Of a stretch of 64,000 nucleotides of DNA, positions 21,084-32,755 are shown in pieces. The stretch is from Buddleja alternifolia (lineage: Eukaryota > Streptophyta > Magnoliopsida > Lamiales > Scrophulariaceae). Location: NCBI GenBank assembly GCA_019426215.1, contig CM033400.1, positions 24,474,568 to 24,538,567 of the forward strand, in the 5' to 3' direction. Every line of letters begins with the position of its first letter. Position 1 is the first letter of the stretch. The notes under the pieces were generated by a model. It made no database searches. It was not told the origin of the DNA and saw nothing but the letters and a program-made list of their open reading frames with translations. A program made the translations under genes and the position numbers.

Positions 21084-24000
21084 TTGCTATCACTAAACAC
21101 TTGAACTGGATTCTTCAATTGCATTCCCAAATCTTTCAAGATTCCAATCAACCAAATTATCTCACAAGATGCAGTAGCAACTGATCTATATTCTGCTTCA
21201 CAAGAGGATCTGGATATAGTTTGTTGTTTCTTAGTTTTCCAGGAGATCAAAGAGTCTCCAATCTTTACAAAGAATCTGTTTAATAACTTCCTTTTCATCA
21301 TACATGATGCCCAGTCAGCATCACAATATGAAATCAATTCCATCTTGCTATGTCCTGAAAGAAAAACTCCAACTCCAACGGTATTCTTCAAGTATCTCGA
21401 GACTCTGAAAGTTGCTTACAAGTGCAACTCCTTTGGACTATGCATGAACTGTGCTAATAGATGAACTGAGTAACTGATATCAGGTGTAGTTATGATAAGA
21501 TATATCAGTTTCCCAACCAATCTTTGATATTTAGTTATATCCTTTAAAGGTGGATCTGAAATATCTGTTTGAACTTCTTCATCATATTCGAGAGTAGTTA
21601 GCTTTAGATTCTGCTCTATTAGAGTGTCTGCTGGTTTGCAAGCTGACATTCCAGTTTCCTTTAAAAGATCCAATATATATTTCCTTTTGATTCATGCAAA
21701 TCCCCTGTCTATTTCTTGCAATCTCAATGCCAAGGAAATATTTCAGCTCACCTAGATCTTTGATGTAAAAAGTATTCTGCAAATACTTCTTTAAGTCAGT
21801 TATCATAATCTCATCATTACCTGTAATTATTATACCGTCAACATATAACAAAAGAACAACAATGCTACAGTTTTTATGTTTAGTGAAAAGAGAATAATCA
21901 TGCTTTGACTGCTTATAACTAACTTTTGTTAAAGCATCTCTAAATTTGGCATTCCACTGCCTTGAAGCATGCTTTAATCAATATAAAGATTTAATCAATT
22001 TGCAAACTTTGTGTTGTTGTGAGTGAGACTCCCCCTGATTGTTAAAGCCTTCTAGAATGACCATATAAAGTTCTTCTGATAAATCACCTTGCCAGAAAGC
22101 ATTAGTGACATCTAATTGTGATAAAGTCCAATTCTGAATGGATGCCAATGCAAGAACAGCTCTGACAGTAACAACTTTAACAACAGGACTAAATGTTTCA
22201 TGGTAATCTAGTCCTTCTTTTTTAGTATATCCTTTGGCAACAAGTCTTGTCCTAAATCTGTCAATTGTGCCATTAAAGTTTAATTTGATCTTATATACCC
22301 ATTTACAGCCAATTGGCTTCCTTCCAGTTGGTAAATCCTCTATTTCTCATGTCTTATTGTTAAGGCTTGAATTTCAGTCTTCATGGCCTCTCTCCATCTA
22401 ATGTCTTTAACAACTTCAAAATAAGAGTTTGGTTCTTTGTAAGAAGCCAAAGAACAAATAGGAGCTTTATAGTTAGAACACAAGTGAGAGTATGATAAAT
22501 GAGTAGATAATGGATAAGATATAGTATTTGACTAAGAATGTAGAGTAGGACAATCATAGTCCTTAGACCAAATAAGAGTTTGGTCAAAGAATTTGGTTCT
22601 TTGTAAGAGGCCAAAGAACAAATAGGAGCTTTATAGTTAGAAGACAAGTGAGAGTATGATAAATGAGTAGATAATGGATAAGATACATTATTTGACTGAG
22701 AATGTAGAGTAGGACAATCATAGTCCTTAGACCACATTGGTTTTTGAGGAATCCTTTGTGATCTTCTTGGTTCAGAAACTATGTCATACGGAGAAGTATA
22801 GTCAGTAACAGTACTAATACCATGAATAGTGTTATTATTAGTGTTGATATCATTAGAAGGATTAGGCATATATGGCATAATCAAATCATCATAAAAGGCT
22901 TGAGAATCAGGAATTAAAGAGGAGTCAGAAGACTGACTATAGACGATCGCAAAAGGAATAATATTTTCATGGAAAATAACATCTCTAGATATTAAGAAAG
23001 AATTTGTGTTCATATCTAGAAGTCTATAACCCTTTTGAGTGGTAAAGTATCCCACGAAAATGCAAGCCTTGGACCTAGATGTAAATTTGTCTGTATTAGG
23101 TAACACTTTGGCATAACACAAGCAGCCAAAAACTTACAAATGTGTAACATTTGGACTTCTGTGAAATAGAATATGAAATGGAGTTTTTCCATTTAAAAGG
23201 CTAGTAGGGGTTCTATTGATCAGATATATAACAGTTTCAATGCATTCACCCCAAAAATGCATAGGTGTGTGAGATTGAAACATTAAAGCTCTAGCAACAT
23301 CAAGAATATGCATATGTTTTCTTTCAACTAGGCCATTTTGTTGTGGAGTGTAGGGAATAGAACTTTGATGAATGATACCAAGGGATTGAAAATAAGATGT
23401 ACATGATCCTTTGAAAAAATCCGATGCTCAGCCAGTTCTGAAAATCTTAATATTTGTCTCAAATTGATTTTGTACATAAGTATAGAAACTTTAAATGATT
23501 GGCAAAATGTCATATTTGAATTTCATAAGAAATCCCCAAGTAGCTCTTGAAAAGTTATCCACTACTGTCAAGAAGTAATTGTCATTAGTATGTATAGCAG
23601 TCTTAGATGGGCTCCAAATATCCATGTGTATAAGCTCAAAACAACTTTTTGTAGTATGGTTACTAGTAGGGAAAGGAGCCCTGGCATGTTTTGCCATAGG
23701 ACAGATAGAACAAACTAGATTATGGCTTTTAAGGGTATTGCCAACCTGTGGCGATAATTTTAATTTAGGAAAAGAAATATGCCCCATTCTTAAATGCCAA
23801 AGATTGGGATCAGTTGAAATGAAACAAGTAACATGAGATTTATGACAGAAATTCTCATGAGTATTATTATTAGACAAGGTTACAGAATTCAATTGTTTAT
23901 TACAATATTTCAAATCAGAAGATATAATCTTGTCATTAATGAAAAGAGAATTGGACAAGTTATTCAACTCAGAGTATGCAGAAGGTGGTTGTAGGCAGTA

Positions 24001-25545
24001 AAGTCCATTCTTTGTTTTACCAATCCCCCTTTTCTTGTCATTCCATAAGTCCTGAAAAAGACAAAAATGTGGATAAAAGTAACAAGACAATGATTATCTT
24101 TTGTAAGCTTAGACATAGATGAAAGATTATGTTGAAATTGGGAATACAAAGCACATTTTGAAGAGACATGCCATTAGGTAACTTAAAACCTTCTATTTTA
24201 CTAACATTAGCAATATTACTTGTGGGAAGTTTAACTGAAGTGTGTGCATGTTTATTTTGCACAGAATCATCAAAGAAATCAATATTATATGTCATATGGT
24301 GGTTTGCGCCATTATCCACTATCCAATCAACTTTAGATGCACTACTTAAAAAAGCATAAAAATTGTCTGAAATACCAGATTGAGTAGTTTGAGTTGCATT
24401 GGAAGTAGTATTAACAAAGTTTGATGTAGAAGAACTTGTTGATGCATTGTTTTCTTAGAGTGTATCATTTGAGCCAATTGCTGGTATTGTTGTGGTGTAA
24501 AGAGAGAGTTAGGAGTAACATTATTTTGAGGGAAATTCCAGCTGGTTGACCCACAGTAGTGACAATCTGATTTTGATTTCCAGAATTGTTGAAGGATACT
24601 TTAGTTGATGGATTTCCATTTGAACTGCTGATTTTGAGTTATATGATCTCCCCCTTCCTCTATCGTTTCCAAATCTTCCTCTTCCTCTACCTCTATTAGG
24701 TGGATAACCAACAAGTTTGTAGCAAGTTTCTCTTGAATGTCCTGTTATGCCACAATTATCAAAGATTACTCTAGATTTTCTGTTTTCTTGAGTAGATGAA
24801 TATAAGCTAACAAGTGATTCTGATGTGGTTCCAGAGATAGTGTTGTTGATAAATCTTTGTGCTTCTTCATTGCATACCATAGAGTATGCCTGTTTGTGAG
24901 TGGGAGTTGGAATCATCATCAAAAGTTGTGATCTTAATGCTGCATAAGAGTCATTGAGACCTATCAAGAACTGCACCAGTTTGTGTTCTTGATAATATTC
25001 AGCATAACCTTTGGATGCGGCACATTCACAATTGGGAAGATTCAATAGCAAATCATATTCTTCCCACATGTGTCTTAATCTTGAATAGTAAGATGTAATT
25101 CTAGAGGTTGCTTGCACATGAGAATTGATTTTTCTGAATAGAGCAAATATTCTTGCTCGATTTGTCTTGTTGAATTGTTCTTGGAGATCATTCCAAGCAA
25201 CTTCTGCTGTATCAGAGTACATTAATCCATTGTAGATTTCTCTACTTACACATTTCATGATCCAAGATAATACCAGAGAATTACATTTTCCCCATTGGAT
25301 CAATTGAGGTGAATTTGTCTTTGGTGTCTTGCATTGTTTAGTAATGAAACCAATCTTACTCGTCAAATTAAGAACTAACTTCATAGCTTTATACCAAATA
25401 CTATAATTCTCTGATCCTTGAGTTCATGTGGTACAAGATGGAGGCTAGGTACATCTGAGGGATGTACATACACAGGATCATTGACGTCAAGACTGGTGGT
25501 GGTAGATGCTGTGAGAGAAGATGATGATTGAGGATTGGATTCCAT
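21084..25545 (-). pseudogene. gag-pol of Ale-like copia element
   Basis: Gag begins MESNPQSSSS at 25545, shifts frame just before 'ENYSIWYKAMKL' (about 25400) and has the copia capsid pattern (WNDLQEQFNKTNRARIFALF type). Its zinc knuckle near 24.75 kb has lost the first Cys (VIFDNCGITGHSRETC). The protease motif is DNGANHHM instead of DSG (24305-24316). Integrase shows the H..H..C..C finger (HLRMGH...CSICPMAKH) and HMDIWSP, but the second catalytic Asp region near 23.42 kb carries a stop. RT has YVDG instead of YVDD (21834-21845). RNase H includes YCDADWA and 'SRSSCEAEYRSVA'. A 164-bp tandem duplication near 22.42-22.75 kb adds a frameshift. Product and host function: none expected. Confidence 0.9.
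22422..22745 (-). repeat. 164-bp tandem duplication inside copia pol
   Basis: The phrase 'tttggttctttgtaaga' at 22428 recurs at 22592, and the following 150 or so bases repeat with few differences, up to 'catagtccttagacca'. The period of 164 is not a multiple of three, so the duplication shifts the frame in the linker between integrase and RT. Confidence 0.85.
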
Positions 25546-25771
25546 TTCTATTAATTTAGATATGTGAATCTTGATTGATAGATCACAATATAGAATATGC
25601 GGAGTAAAGAATCAAAAAGCAGAATTGAATGGAAGAAAGAATTGAAGATATGAATATCTTCAAGAATCAGGTTTGAAGATATGAATGTCTTTAACTGTAG
25701 ATTATGAAGATTTAAAGATCAAAGGTATGAGGAAGTTTTAATCTGTAGACGATGAAGAACAAAGGATGAAG
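25546..25771 (-). other. Leader of Ale-like copia, first part
   Basis: Non-coding leader between gag and the inserted solo LTR. It contains loosely repeated 'gaagatatgaat' phrases that continue at 27375-27440 on the far side of the insertion. Confidence 0.6.
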
Positions 25772-27369
25772 TGTTAGGAATCCGGTCGGATGCACAGCAG
25801 AAGCACAGACAATTGTGGATTCCTAAAGCCGGATCACTTTATGGCTTTTAATAATTTTACATAAACAGAAACAATAACACAACGATTTACCGTTATCGAA
25901 GCGTGATTCATTTCTTGATCTACCGTCTACACAACAGCAATCTTCAGGACTCCTGCCTCTAGATATCACGCCGAAAATAAGACTTGAAGAAAATCCACCT
26001 CCTTTGCACTCCAAGAGGGCGACGGCTATAGGGAAGGGGACTTAGGTTTTTCCACTAGGTATCATGTATTTATAGGGAATGATGGGCTTGGAATTTATTA
26101 ATTCCTTGAGCCCAGCAATTCCTATAGTACACGCCTACTTCACCAATTATTGGGCTAACTTGACTTTCAACTTAGTCCAATTATTAATTAAGTCCAACAT
26201 ATTTTAATCTAATGAAAATACGGTATTAATTAATAATCTACTAAATCAAATAATCCAATAATTAATTTAGGACATGATGAATCTAATAAATAAATTATTT
26301 ATTATTAATTTATTTTCATTAATCCAATTAATCAAATAAATTAATTTTTCCATCAAATGACAAATTACCTAATTTATGGTATTTTCGCTTAATTCCTTGA
26401 AAGCGCGACTCTCTAGGTTCGTCTCAATTGGCATTGGAGGAGACCAAGGTTGTGAGTGTCACCTAGCCAGTCTCGTGGACTCACATCGAAATCCAATTGA
26501 GATCAATTATAATAGATCATATACGGACCTTTAGGTCACATACATCCTGTGAGTATAAGCCTTTCACTGTAACATCCCGATCGAGTGAGAGTCATGGATT
26601 GTGTCAAACTCACAAGACTCGATGATGTGCTTTATGAATCATAGTAAGATGAAATTACTGAACTACCCTTATGTACCATACATAAGTTAGTTCTCCTGCT
26701 TTGGCCAAAGACTTATAATTTCATTTTACCTATGAACCCACATGACGTTAACTTGTTATTATCCGAGAAAGTGAATCCCTTATTGGCAATCACTGAACAA
26801 CTGCCAGTTGTCATTTTGAACCGCACTTCGAGGTTGATCCCACCAAAGGGTGAATTGGATCTAACTACTCTAATAACTCATTCAGTGTCACAAGTCAAAT
26901 CTTAGTGAATCCTTAGGTCTAATGCCCATGCACACTACCGTAACCAGTAATTCAATCATTGATAGTCCAAGAGTATTTACCCATGTGATTGAATTACGGT
27001 GAGCAGTGTTCGAATATATCAATTTCATGCTATATCTATGACCAAGCTTCCACCATCCAAAGTGACCGACTGACACTCCTTGTCAAAGCTTGCGTCATAC
27101 ACCTCTGATCTTAATGCCCAATTTAGACTCGTGGACTTGCGAACTCTAGTTTAAGTAAACAAGGAACCGATATTTCTAGTGTCCATCTCCTCTAACCATT
27201 GAGGAGTAAAAGTTTCTTCTTGATTACTTGAAACTTATTTGTTCAATACTTATATTAATGCCATTAAGATTGATATGAACAAAACAAACACCTCTATCGA
27301 TTTGTACAGTATAAATTAGTCCCCTACAAGTTCTTACTCCTCATTGGCATTGAGGGCACATACCTAACA
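25772..27369 (-). mobile_element. Solo LTR, family LTR-1 (1598 bp)
   Basis: From TGTTAGGAATCC to ...ATACCTAACA, with a perfect target duplication TGAAG (25767-25771 and 27370-27374). It is inserted in the leader of the Ale-like copia, so it is younger than that element. Best-preserved LTR-1 copy in the window and the reference for the others. Confidence 0.9.
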
Positions 27370-27463
27370 TGAAGATATGAAGATCTTCAATGACAAAATT
27401 TGAAGATGTGAAGATTTTCAATTGCAAAATATGAAGATTGAAAAACAACCCCAGGAATTACAA

Positions 27464-27477
27464 GGCTCCAGATGCCA
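27464..27477 (-). promoter_or_regulatory. Primer binding site of Ale-like copia (diverged iMet type)
   Basis: The minus strand reads TGGCATCTGGAGCC directly after the LTR, a diverged form of TGGTATCAGAGCC. Confidence 0.6.
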
Positions 27478-27761
27478 TGTTAAAAGAGAAAAATATATTG
27501 AATGTATTGATGGAAAATATAATCTGATTACATGAATGAGATAATACACAAAATAACTCCTTAAATACAAGGCTAAAATAATTAACCGCCTAAACCCTAA
27601 CTATAATAGGAAAGGCTCTAACAAACTTAACTAACTTCTTACCAAAAATAGAATATCTTTCAATACATCATCATATCATTATCCCAAACTAATGCGGTGT
27701 AAAATTGTAAGGATGTGAAAACGTCACGTGATTGCCACGGGGGAGGGAATCCGATCTAACA
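27478..27761 (-). repeat. 5' LTR of Ale-like copia (284 bp)
   Basis: Bounded by TGTTA and TAACA, abutting the primer site. The short length is usual for this copia group. With no 3' LTR present, a target duplication cannot be tested. Confidence 0.7.
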
Positions 27762-27763
27762 CA

Positions 27764-28243
27764 TGACAAACTAGGCTGTGAATTGGTTAATGTTTAGACT
27801 GAACTCGCTATAGGCGAGCTGCTTACGTACCCACTACGATGAGATCAAATCTATTCATGATTTAATAGTGGAATTGCCTTCAAAGGATGCCAACAGATTT
27901 CTCTAGTGGTCTTTTGTGGAGAGAGCAGATAATCTTCCATCATCAGCGCTTGTGGGGTATATATATAGGGCTGATGGTGGGCTATGAGTCAGGTCTTAAC
28001 TATCGACCCATTTGCTTATTTATTAAACTAGTGAGTATATGATATGTGTTTGTCAGCCCAATTATTATTGTAGCTCATTTTCTAGATTGAGCTCATTTGA
28101 TGATAGACCTTTGGTCACTTGAGCTTAACCACATTAATTGTACCCAACTATACCAAGCATTGCTACTGAGGGATAATCCGGCCCAAATCTATAAGTGGGC
28201 TAATTACAAGTATGCCCTTAACAAAATTGGTGCACATCACAAA
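27764..28243 (-). repeat. Possible LTR fragment of a Tat-like or related element
   Basis: The segment has 'gctgcttacgtaccc', similar in kind and place to 'gttgcctacgtacc' in the LTR-like stretch at 50345-51327. A minus-strand TATA box (TATATATA, about 27960) is at a comparable distance. Ends TG...CA can be proposed but there is no partner or target duplication. Tentative. Confidence 0.3.
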
Positions 28244-28603
28244 CAAAGAAATTCCTTTTAGAAATGAGTTGAGGTTATCTTGTGTTAACTACCGCGGTTG
28301 ATTTTCCTCCAATAAAAAAAGATATTTGGTGACATACTTTATTATTATACATCAACCCAATATCATGCAGCCGTATCGTTTCGGTATTAGGACTCCACAT
28401 ACTTTGAAATTCTTGAAGATGAATATCCATGTATAGATGGTGAGATTTGACCCTATCATTGGATTTCATGGATCACAAGAATTTAGAAAGAAAGTTAATC
28501 TCCATACGCCCCGTATTGATATCAAGAGGTGCTTCATTTTCAAGAATTTGGTTCTTGCCCAACAAATGGATAATCACAAGGATTCTTACCATCAATTTAT
28601 CAA
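28244..28603. other. Spacer, nothing recognised
   Basis: Unique-looking sequence without coding or repeat signature. It ends in the proposed 9-bp target duplication of the next element (28595-28603). Confidence 0.5.
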
Positions 28604-29091
28604 GGTAAAATACATTTTGTACTCCTAAATTATTCACTTTGTCTCATTTAGGTTCCTGAACCATCAAATGTAACAAAACAGTCCCTTTTAAGGACGTGTT
28701 TGGCTAATTTTTTAAATTTATAAATAGTATAATACGAATGTTATTTTTGAATATTAAGTACTTTAATTATCTTTATATAATTTATTTTATTTTTAATATG
28801 GTAGTTATTTAAAATATATTTTTTAAACTTTTAAGAAGATTAAAATTTTAAAAATGTAAAGTTAAAATCATAATAGTATCAATTATCGATATAAAATTTT
28901 GCACAAATAATTTTTTAGATAAAACTACAATTGATTCTTTTTTGCTCAAGAGGGTTAAGGACAATTAAATTCATAAATTTATTAACCTAAATGTTGGATT
29001 TTATTAAAAGATAAGTTGGTGAAATGAGTTTTTTGGATTGAAAAATACTATAAAAGACTTTTTGGATATAAAGTTTATTTTAAGAGCTCAC

Positions 29092-31030
29092 AAATGTCTT
29101 CTCATAAGGAAGAGACTAAATAGGTTTGTTAATATGAAAGAGATAACATGTATTTTGTGCCAAAATGCTACTGAACTGCGCAACACCTTTATTTTGAGTG
29201 TACATGGCCGAACAGCTTTCTAATGGATACCATGAAATGGCTGAATGTACAACAATGCCCGGATAAATTTGATAGATGGAAGGGATGGCTAGCCTATGCA
29301 TTCAGGAGATGGAAGCTTGTTGGTCCCAAGTGGCATACGAAAGGGTCTAGAAAGGGGGGGGGGGGTTGAATAGACCCTGAAATCTTTTTCGACTTCAAAA
29401 AGGTTTCGTATTAAAATGGTTTTGGACGCTTGAAATGTGAACGCTTGACTGAGCGTTTACTTAGAAATATAGACACTTAGGTTAAGCGTCTGATGAAGAC
29501 TGTTTTTAGAGAGTTAACTTAGACTTCAAGATTTGAATACTTTAATCGAGTGGGTTTAAGCGTTCAGTTCTTTAATCAGTGTTAGCACAGCGGAATGATT
29601 TTTCTAGTCTTCTTTTGAAAGCTTTAGCGTCACCAGAAGTTTCTTAGTTGCTTAGCGTTTGATTGTGTTTTACTTAATCAATTTATGCAATGATATGATA
29701 TGAAAGAATGACTGAAAAGTAAATAACACAATATTTGTAAGGTTCGTTGGGTGATGTAATCCCAACTACGTCATTCTTCTCCTTGAACACTTGGAGGCAA
29801 TCCACTAAAGTGATTCTCAAAGAATCACACAGAATCTTCTACACAATAGGGAGAGATAGATGTCGATGACTTGAGCTCCTTGATCACACAAATTTCTGCT
29901 TCAAATCACTTCAATCTCCTTGCTTCTTTCACCCAGAAATGATGCAAGTATCCAACTTCGACTTCACACAGATCGCGAGGCTTGGATGTGTTTTTCGAAA
30001 ACGGTTTGTTTGATTTTGATGAAGTTCAAACAACTTGGAAATATCTCAGTAGGAAAGTGGTTTCTTTGAAAAGAATGTTTGAGATATTTGTTGACTGTCT
30101 CAGGATTGAAGAAAAGCAGAGGAAATGTTTTCTTGAATATTCTGGCTTTTCTGAGAATTTAAGGAATGAGACTTCAATGCAACAGCAATTCGACTTGAAG
30201 ATTAAAATGTTCTTGCTATTTGGCTTGTTGTTGAAGTCCTATTTATAGGCATTCTTGGAGAAAGTGTCCGTTTGACACATGCACAGGCGCGTGTCTCTCA
30301 CTTCCGCGAGTGAACAACTTTTGTCCTTTTTCCTGAATATCTGCTGCACAAAAGTTGGTGCTGCAGTCTGAGATAGTTGACAGTCTAATAGGGTGGCTTC
30401 TCCGTACGTCTGAAAGTGCTTATCACATTTAATGCTCTTATCAGCATTTAATGCATTTGAATTAAATACCCGTTGGTACTTAATGCTTTGAGAATATTTG
30501 CATTAAACTCCTTCTGAACTTAGAAATAAATTCAGGTAAAATTACTTCTGTCCCATAAGGGAACGCTTGATGTGGCTGGTCAATTGGACGCTTGGAGACT
30601 TTTATCTTCTTTCAGAAATCAGGCGCTTGAGTTTTCGAACTTTACCACTGATAAACTCACTCAGAATTTATCAGACGCTCAGCCTAAGACTACTTAGCCT
30701 AACAATCTAAAGTAAAATAAAACAAAGCCTAATAAGCCTATTACAAAACTAACGCTTCAAAGCTTATACAAATTTTCTACTAAAATCAAACTTACATATT
30801 TTGGGGTCTAACACAAAGTCCTAATTGTCATCATCAAAACATCTAACATGAAATTCCTAACAAAGCTGAAAGAAAGTATTGTAAGAATGACTATGGCTGG
30901 GATTGTATATAGAATTTGGATGGAGAGGAATCGAAGAATATTTAAGCATCTTGATACAGAGAAGGGAGTCATTATGGAGAAGTTGAAAACAGAGCTTAAA
31001 ATCAGAAGTAGAGGCTTTAACTTACAGTAG
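29092..31030 (+). pseudogene. C-terminal end of LINE reverse transcriptase ORF (zf-RVT), interrupted
   Basis: The left part reads RKRLNRFVNMKEITCILCQN, the zinc-binding (zf-RVT) region found after the RT of plant L1 elements, with 'CILC' as the first Cys pair and a frame disturbance near 29190. The right part (about 30868-31030) has VYRIWMERNRRIF, the characteristic end of these ORFs, then a stop at 31028. A solo LTR separates them. Only the C-terminus is present, so there is no RT activity. Confidence 0.75.
29318..30862 (-). mobile_element. Solo SIRE-lineage LTR (1545 bp) inside the LINE
   Basis: From TGTTGGTCCCAAG to ...ATTCCTAACA, with a perfect duplication AAGCT (29313-29317 and 30863-30867). 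It is collinear with the LTR at 54886-56438 and has the family's minus-strand TATA box (about 30242). A run of 12 G (29354-29365) marks the family's variable homopolymer. Confidence 0.95.
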
Positions 31031-31837
31031 CTAACCTATAGAGATACACATTTTTTAAAATATATTTTACATAGTTGATCTTATTATTGTGTTTGCTTGT
31101 TAAATGGCTTGTAAACCATTTGGAAATAGAGCCTGATGCCCAGGAGTGTTGGGTGCAGTGCCTTTGTAGGGTGGTGGTTTGTACATGATTTCTGATGATA
31201 TATAAAGACTTTATGTTGAACAAAAAAAAAATTTATTTTAAGAAGGTTTTAGTAAATTTCTTTTAAGAAATTAGTAGAAAATCATTGTATTATTTTCTGC
31301 ATAAAAGTGCATAGAAAATTGTAATCAAGTGGTTAAAAAATAGCAAAATTATAAGTACACAAAAAACTCATTTTATTGAAAGCAAGTGAGGGCAAAATAG
31401 GCAAACTTTTTCAATGGTCACATTGTAATGGTCAAACCCAGTGTTACATCAGCAACATGTCACGACAAGCCAAACACGTCCATCAGTTCGAGGGACTATT
31501 TTGTTATGTTTGATAATTCAGGGACCATTTTGTCTCATTTGATAATTCAATGATCTAAATGAGACAAAGTGAATAGTTTAGGAGTACAAAATGTATTCTA
31601 CCCATTAATCAAAATAGAATAATATCTCATGTGATGTAATTTAAGAGTTATCAGAGTCCTTTAAGGAAAACGGGTTACTCGGAACAGTACTTTTATTTCA
31701 CCAAATTGAGCTTTATTAGTGAAATATCAAATATTTTCAAATTTATAATCATAATATTGCTCGACTTTTATAATACATTAATTATAATTTTTATGTCAAC
31801 AATAGGTTTTTGTATTTTTTGTTGTTGTTTCTTGTCT

Positions 31838-32090
31838 TTTTCTAAAAGGTTTAATGAACCCCTTGTGTTATATCGAAAAAAAAAATCATGCATTGACGAA
31901 ATAGCCTAAAAGATAGATAGTATTATTTCACCTTTATTTCTTTCTATCTTTTTAACAAAATTTGGTTTTCGCGCAGACTTTATAATAACATAGGGGGCGA
32001 TTAGGCTATTTAGTTAAGACATGATTTTTTTTTTTTGCATTTTCGATATAACCCAGAGATTTTACGCATTTAACGCTTTTCTAAAAAGTA
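31838..32090. repeat. Inverted repeat, MITE-like
   Basis: About 80 bases around 'gttatatcgaaaaaaaaaatcatg' (31866-31890) recur inverted at about 31995-32085 ('catgattttttttttttgcattttcgatataac'). The loop is about 80 bases. No transposase; target duplication not clear. Confidence 0.5.
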
Positions 32091-32385
32091 ATCATGATTT
32101 TGCCTTTAGGCTCAAGTTCAAGGCACGGAAATTAAGGTAGAAATTAATTAGGCACTGGCCAGTTCACCCCCATAAAATTTACGAAACTCTTTTGTCTAGT
32201 GAGAATTATGGCCTGAACTCGGTTGACAATGCAGTTATCCAGGATAATGCTAATTTGCAATTTAATGAAGCATTGAGCCAAAGGGTGCTAATTTGAGGTG
32301 GCAAACTGCAAATCATCAGTTAGGGTGAGTTTTGAAAGGGGCCGACTGGTTTAGCGAGTTTTGAAGGAGATTTTTTTTTACTTGG

Positions 32386-32755
32386 TATTTAGGGGCTAAA
32401 ATTTAACGGCACTCGTGACTCACGTGATAACTTCCGTTACCAAGTAAATGGTGGTATGAAAAGTGAGAAAAAAATAACCAAATTTGTATGAAAAGTGAAA
32501 TATCCAATATGTTTGGTATAAAAAATGTACACATAGTCAATTACCTTATGGAAAATGAGATTTGCTTTTTTAATAAGTATTTAGGGGCCAAATTTGGACG
32601 GCATATGTTACTCACGCGACAACTTCCGTTGCCAAGTTAACGGTGGTATGAAATGTGAGAAAAAATGGCCAAGTTTGTATGAAAAATGAGATATCCTATG
32701 TTTGGTATCAAAAATGTACATATGGTTAATTACGATATGAAAAATAAGATTTGCC
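32386..32755. repeat. Tandem duplication, period about 193 bp
   Basis: 'tatttaggggctaaaattt' at 32386 and 'tatttaggggccaaatttg' at 32579 start two diverged units that share 'acttccgtt.ccaagt', 'ggtggtatgaaa' and 'tttggtat.aaaaatgtac' in the same order. Confidence 0.75.

Larger units (their letters stand above)
21084..27761 (-). mobile_element. Ale/Retrofit-like Ty1-copia element, 3'-truncated and decayed
   Basis: On the minus strand: 5' LTR 27761-27478 (284 bp), primer site 27477-27464, a leader interrupted by a solo LTR-1, then gag, protease, integrase, RT and RNase H in copia order, ending inside RNase H at 21084. The 3' LTR is gone. Short LTRs and the gag type fit the Ale/Retrofit group. 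Many frameshifts and lost catalytic residues show it is old. Confidence 0.85.
29086..31231 (+). mobile_element. 5'-truncated L1-type LINE with poly(A) tail
   Basis: Flanked by an identical 12-bp target duplication TTTATTTTAAGA (29074-29085 and 31232-31243) and ending in a run of about ten A. Excluding the solo LTR nested at 29318-30862, only the last 600 or so bases of the LINE are present. Truncation, tail and variable-length duplication are the hallmarks of target-primed reverse transcription. Confidence 0.85.
28604..31603. mobile_element. MULE-like TIR element (about 0.84 kb before nested insertions)
   Basis: Long terminal inverted repeats: 28604-28700 ('ggtaaaatacattttgtactcc...') and about 31480-31602 (the complement, ...'ggagtacaaaatgtattctacc'). 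Both include the 'attcactttgtctcattta' and 'gacgtgtttggc' stretches. Flanking 9-mers ATTTATCAA and ATTAATCAA match at 8 of 9, the duplication size of Mutator-like elements. No transposase. A LINE sits inside (29086-31231). Confidence 0.65.

Noticed and set aside
20954..21184. 76-codon plus-strand ORF across the Athila/copia junction
   Set aside because: It reads truncated gag in the wrong frame and then antisense copia; a chance chimera.
29982..30248. ORF of 88 codons, with a relative at 55493-55711
   Set aside because: Within SIRE LTRs on the antisense strand, with frameshifts between copies; no sign of selection.
31706..31909. Hydrophobic 67-codon plus-strand ORF
   Set aside because: Low-complexity AT-rich DNA overlapping the inverted repeat; no coding character.
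32386..32755. CRISPR-like or satellite array
   Set aside because: Only two diverged 193-bp units; a simple local duplication.
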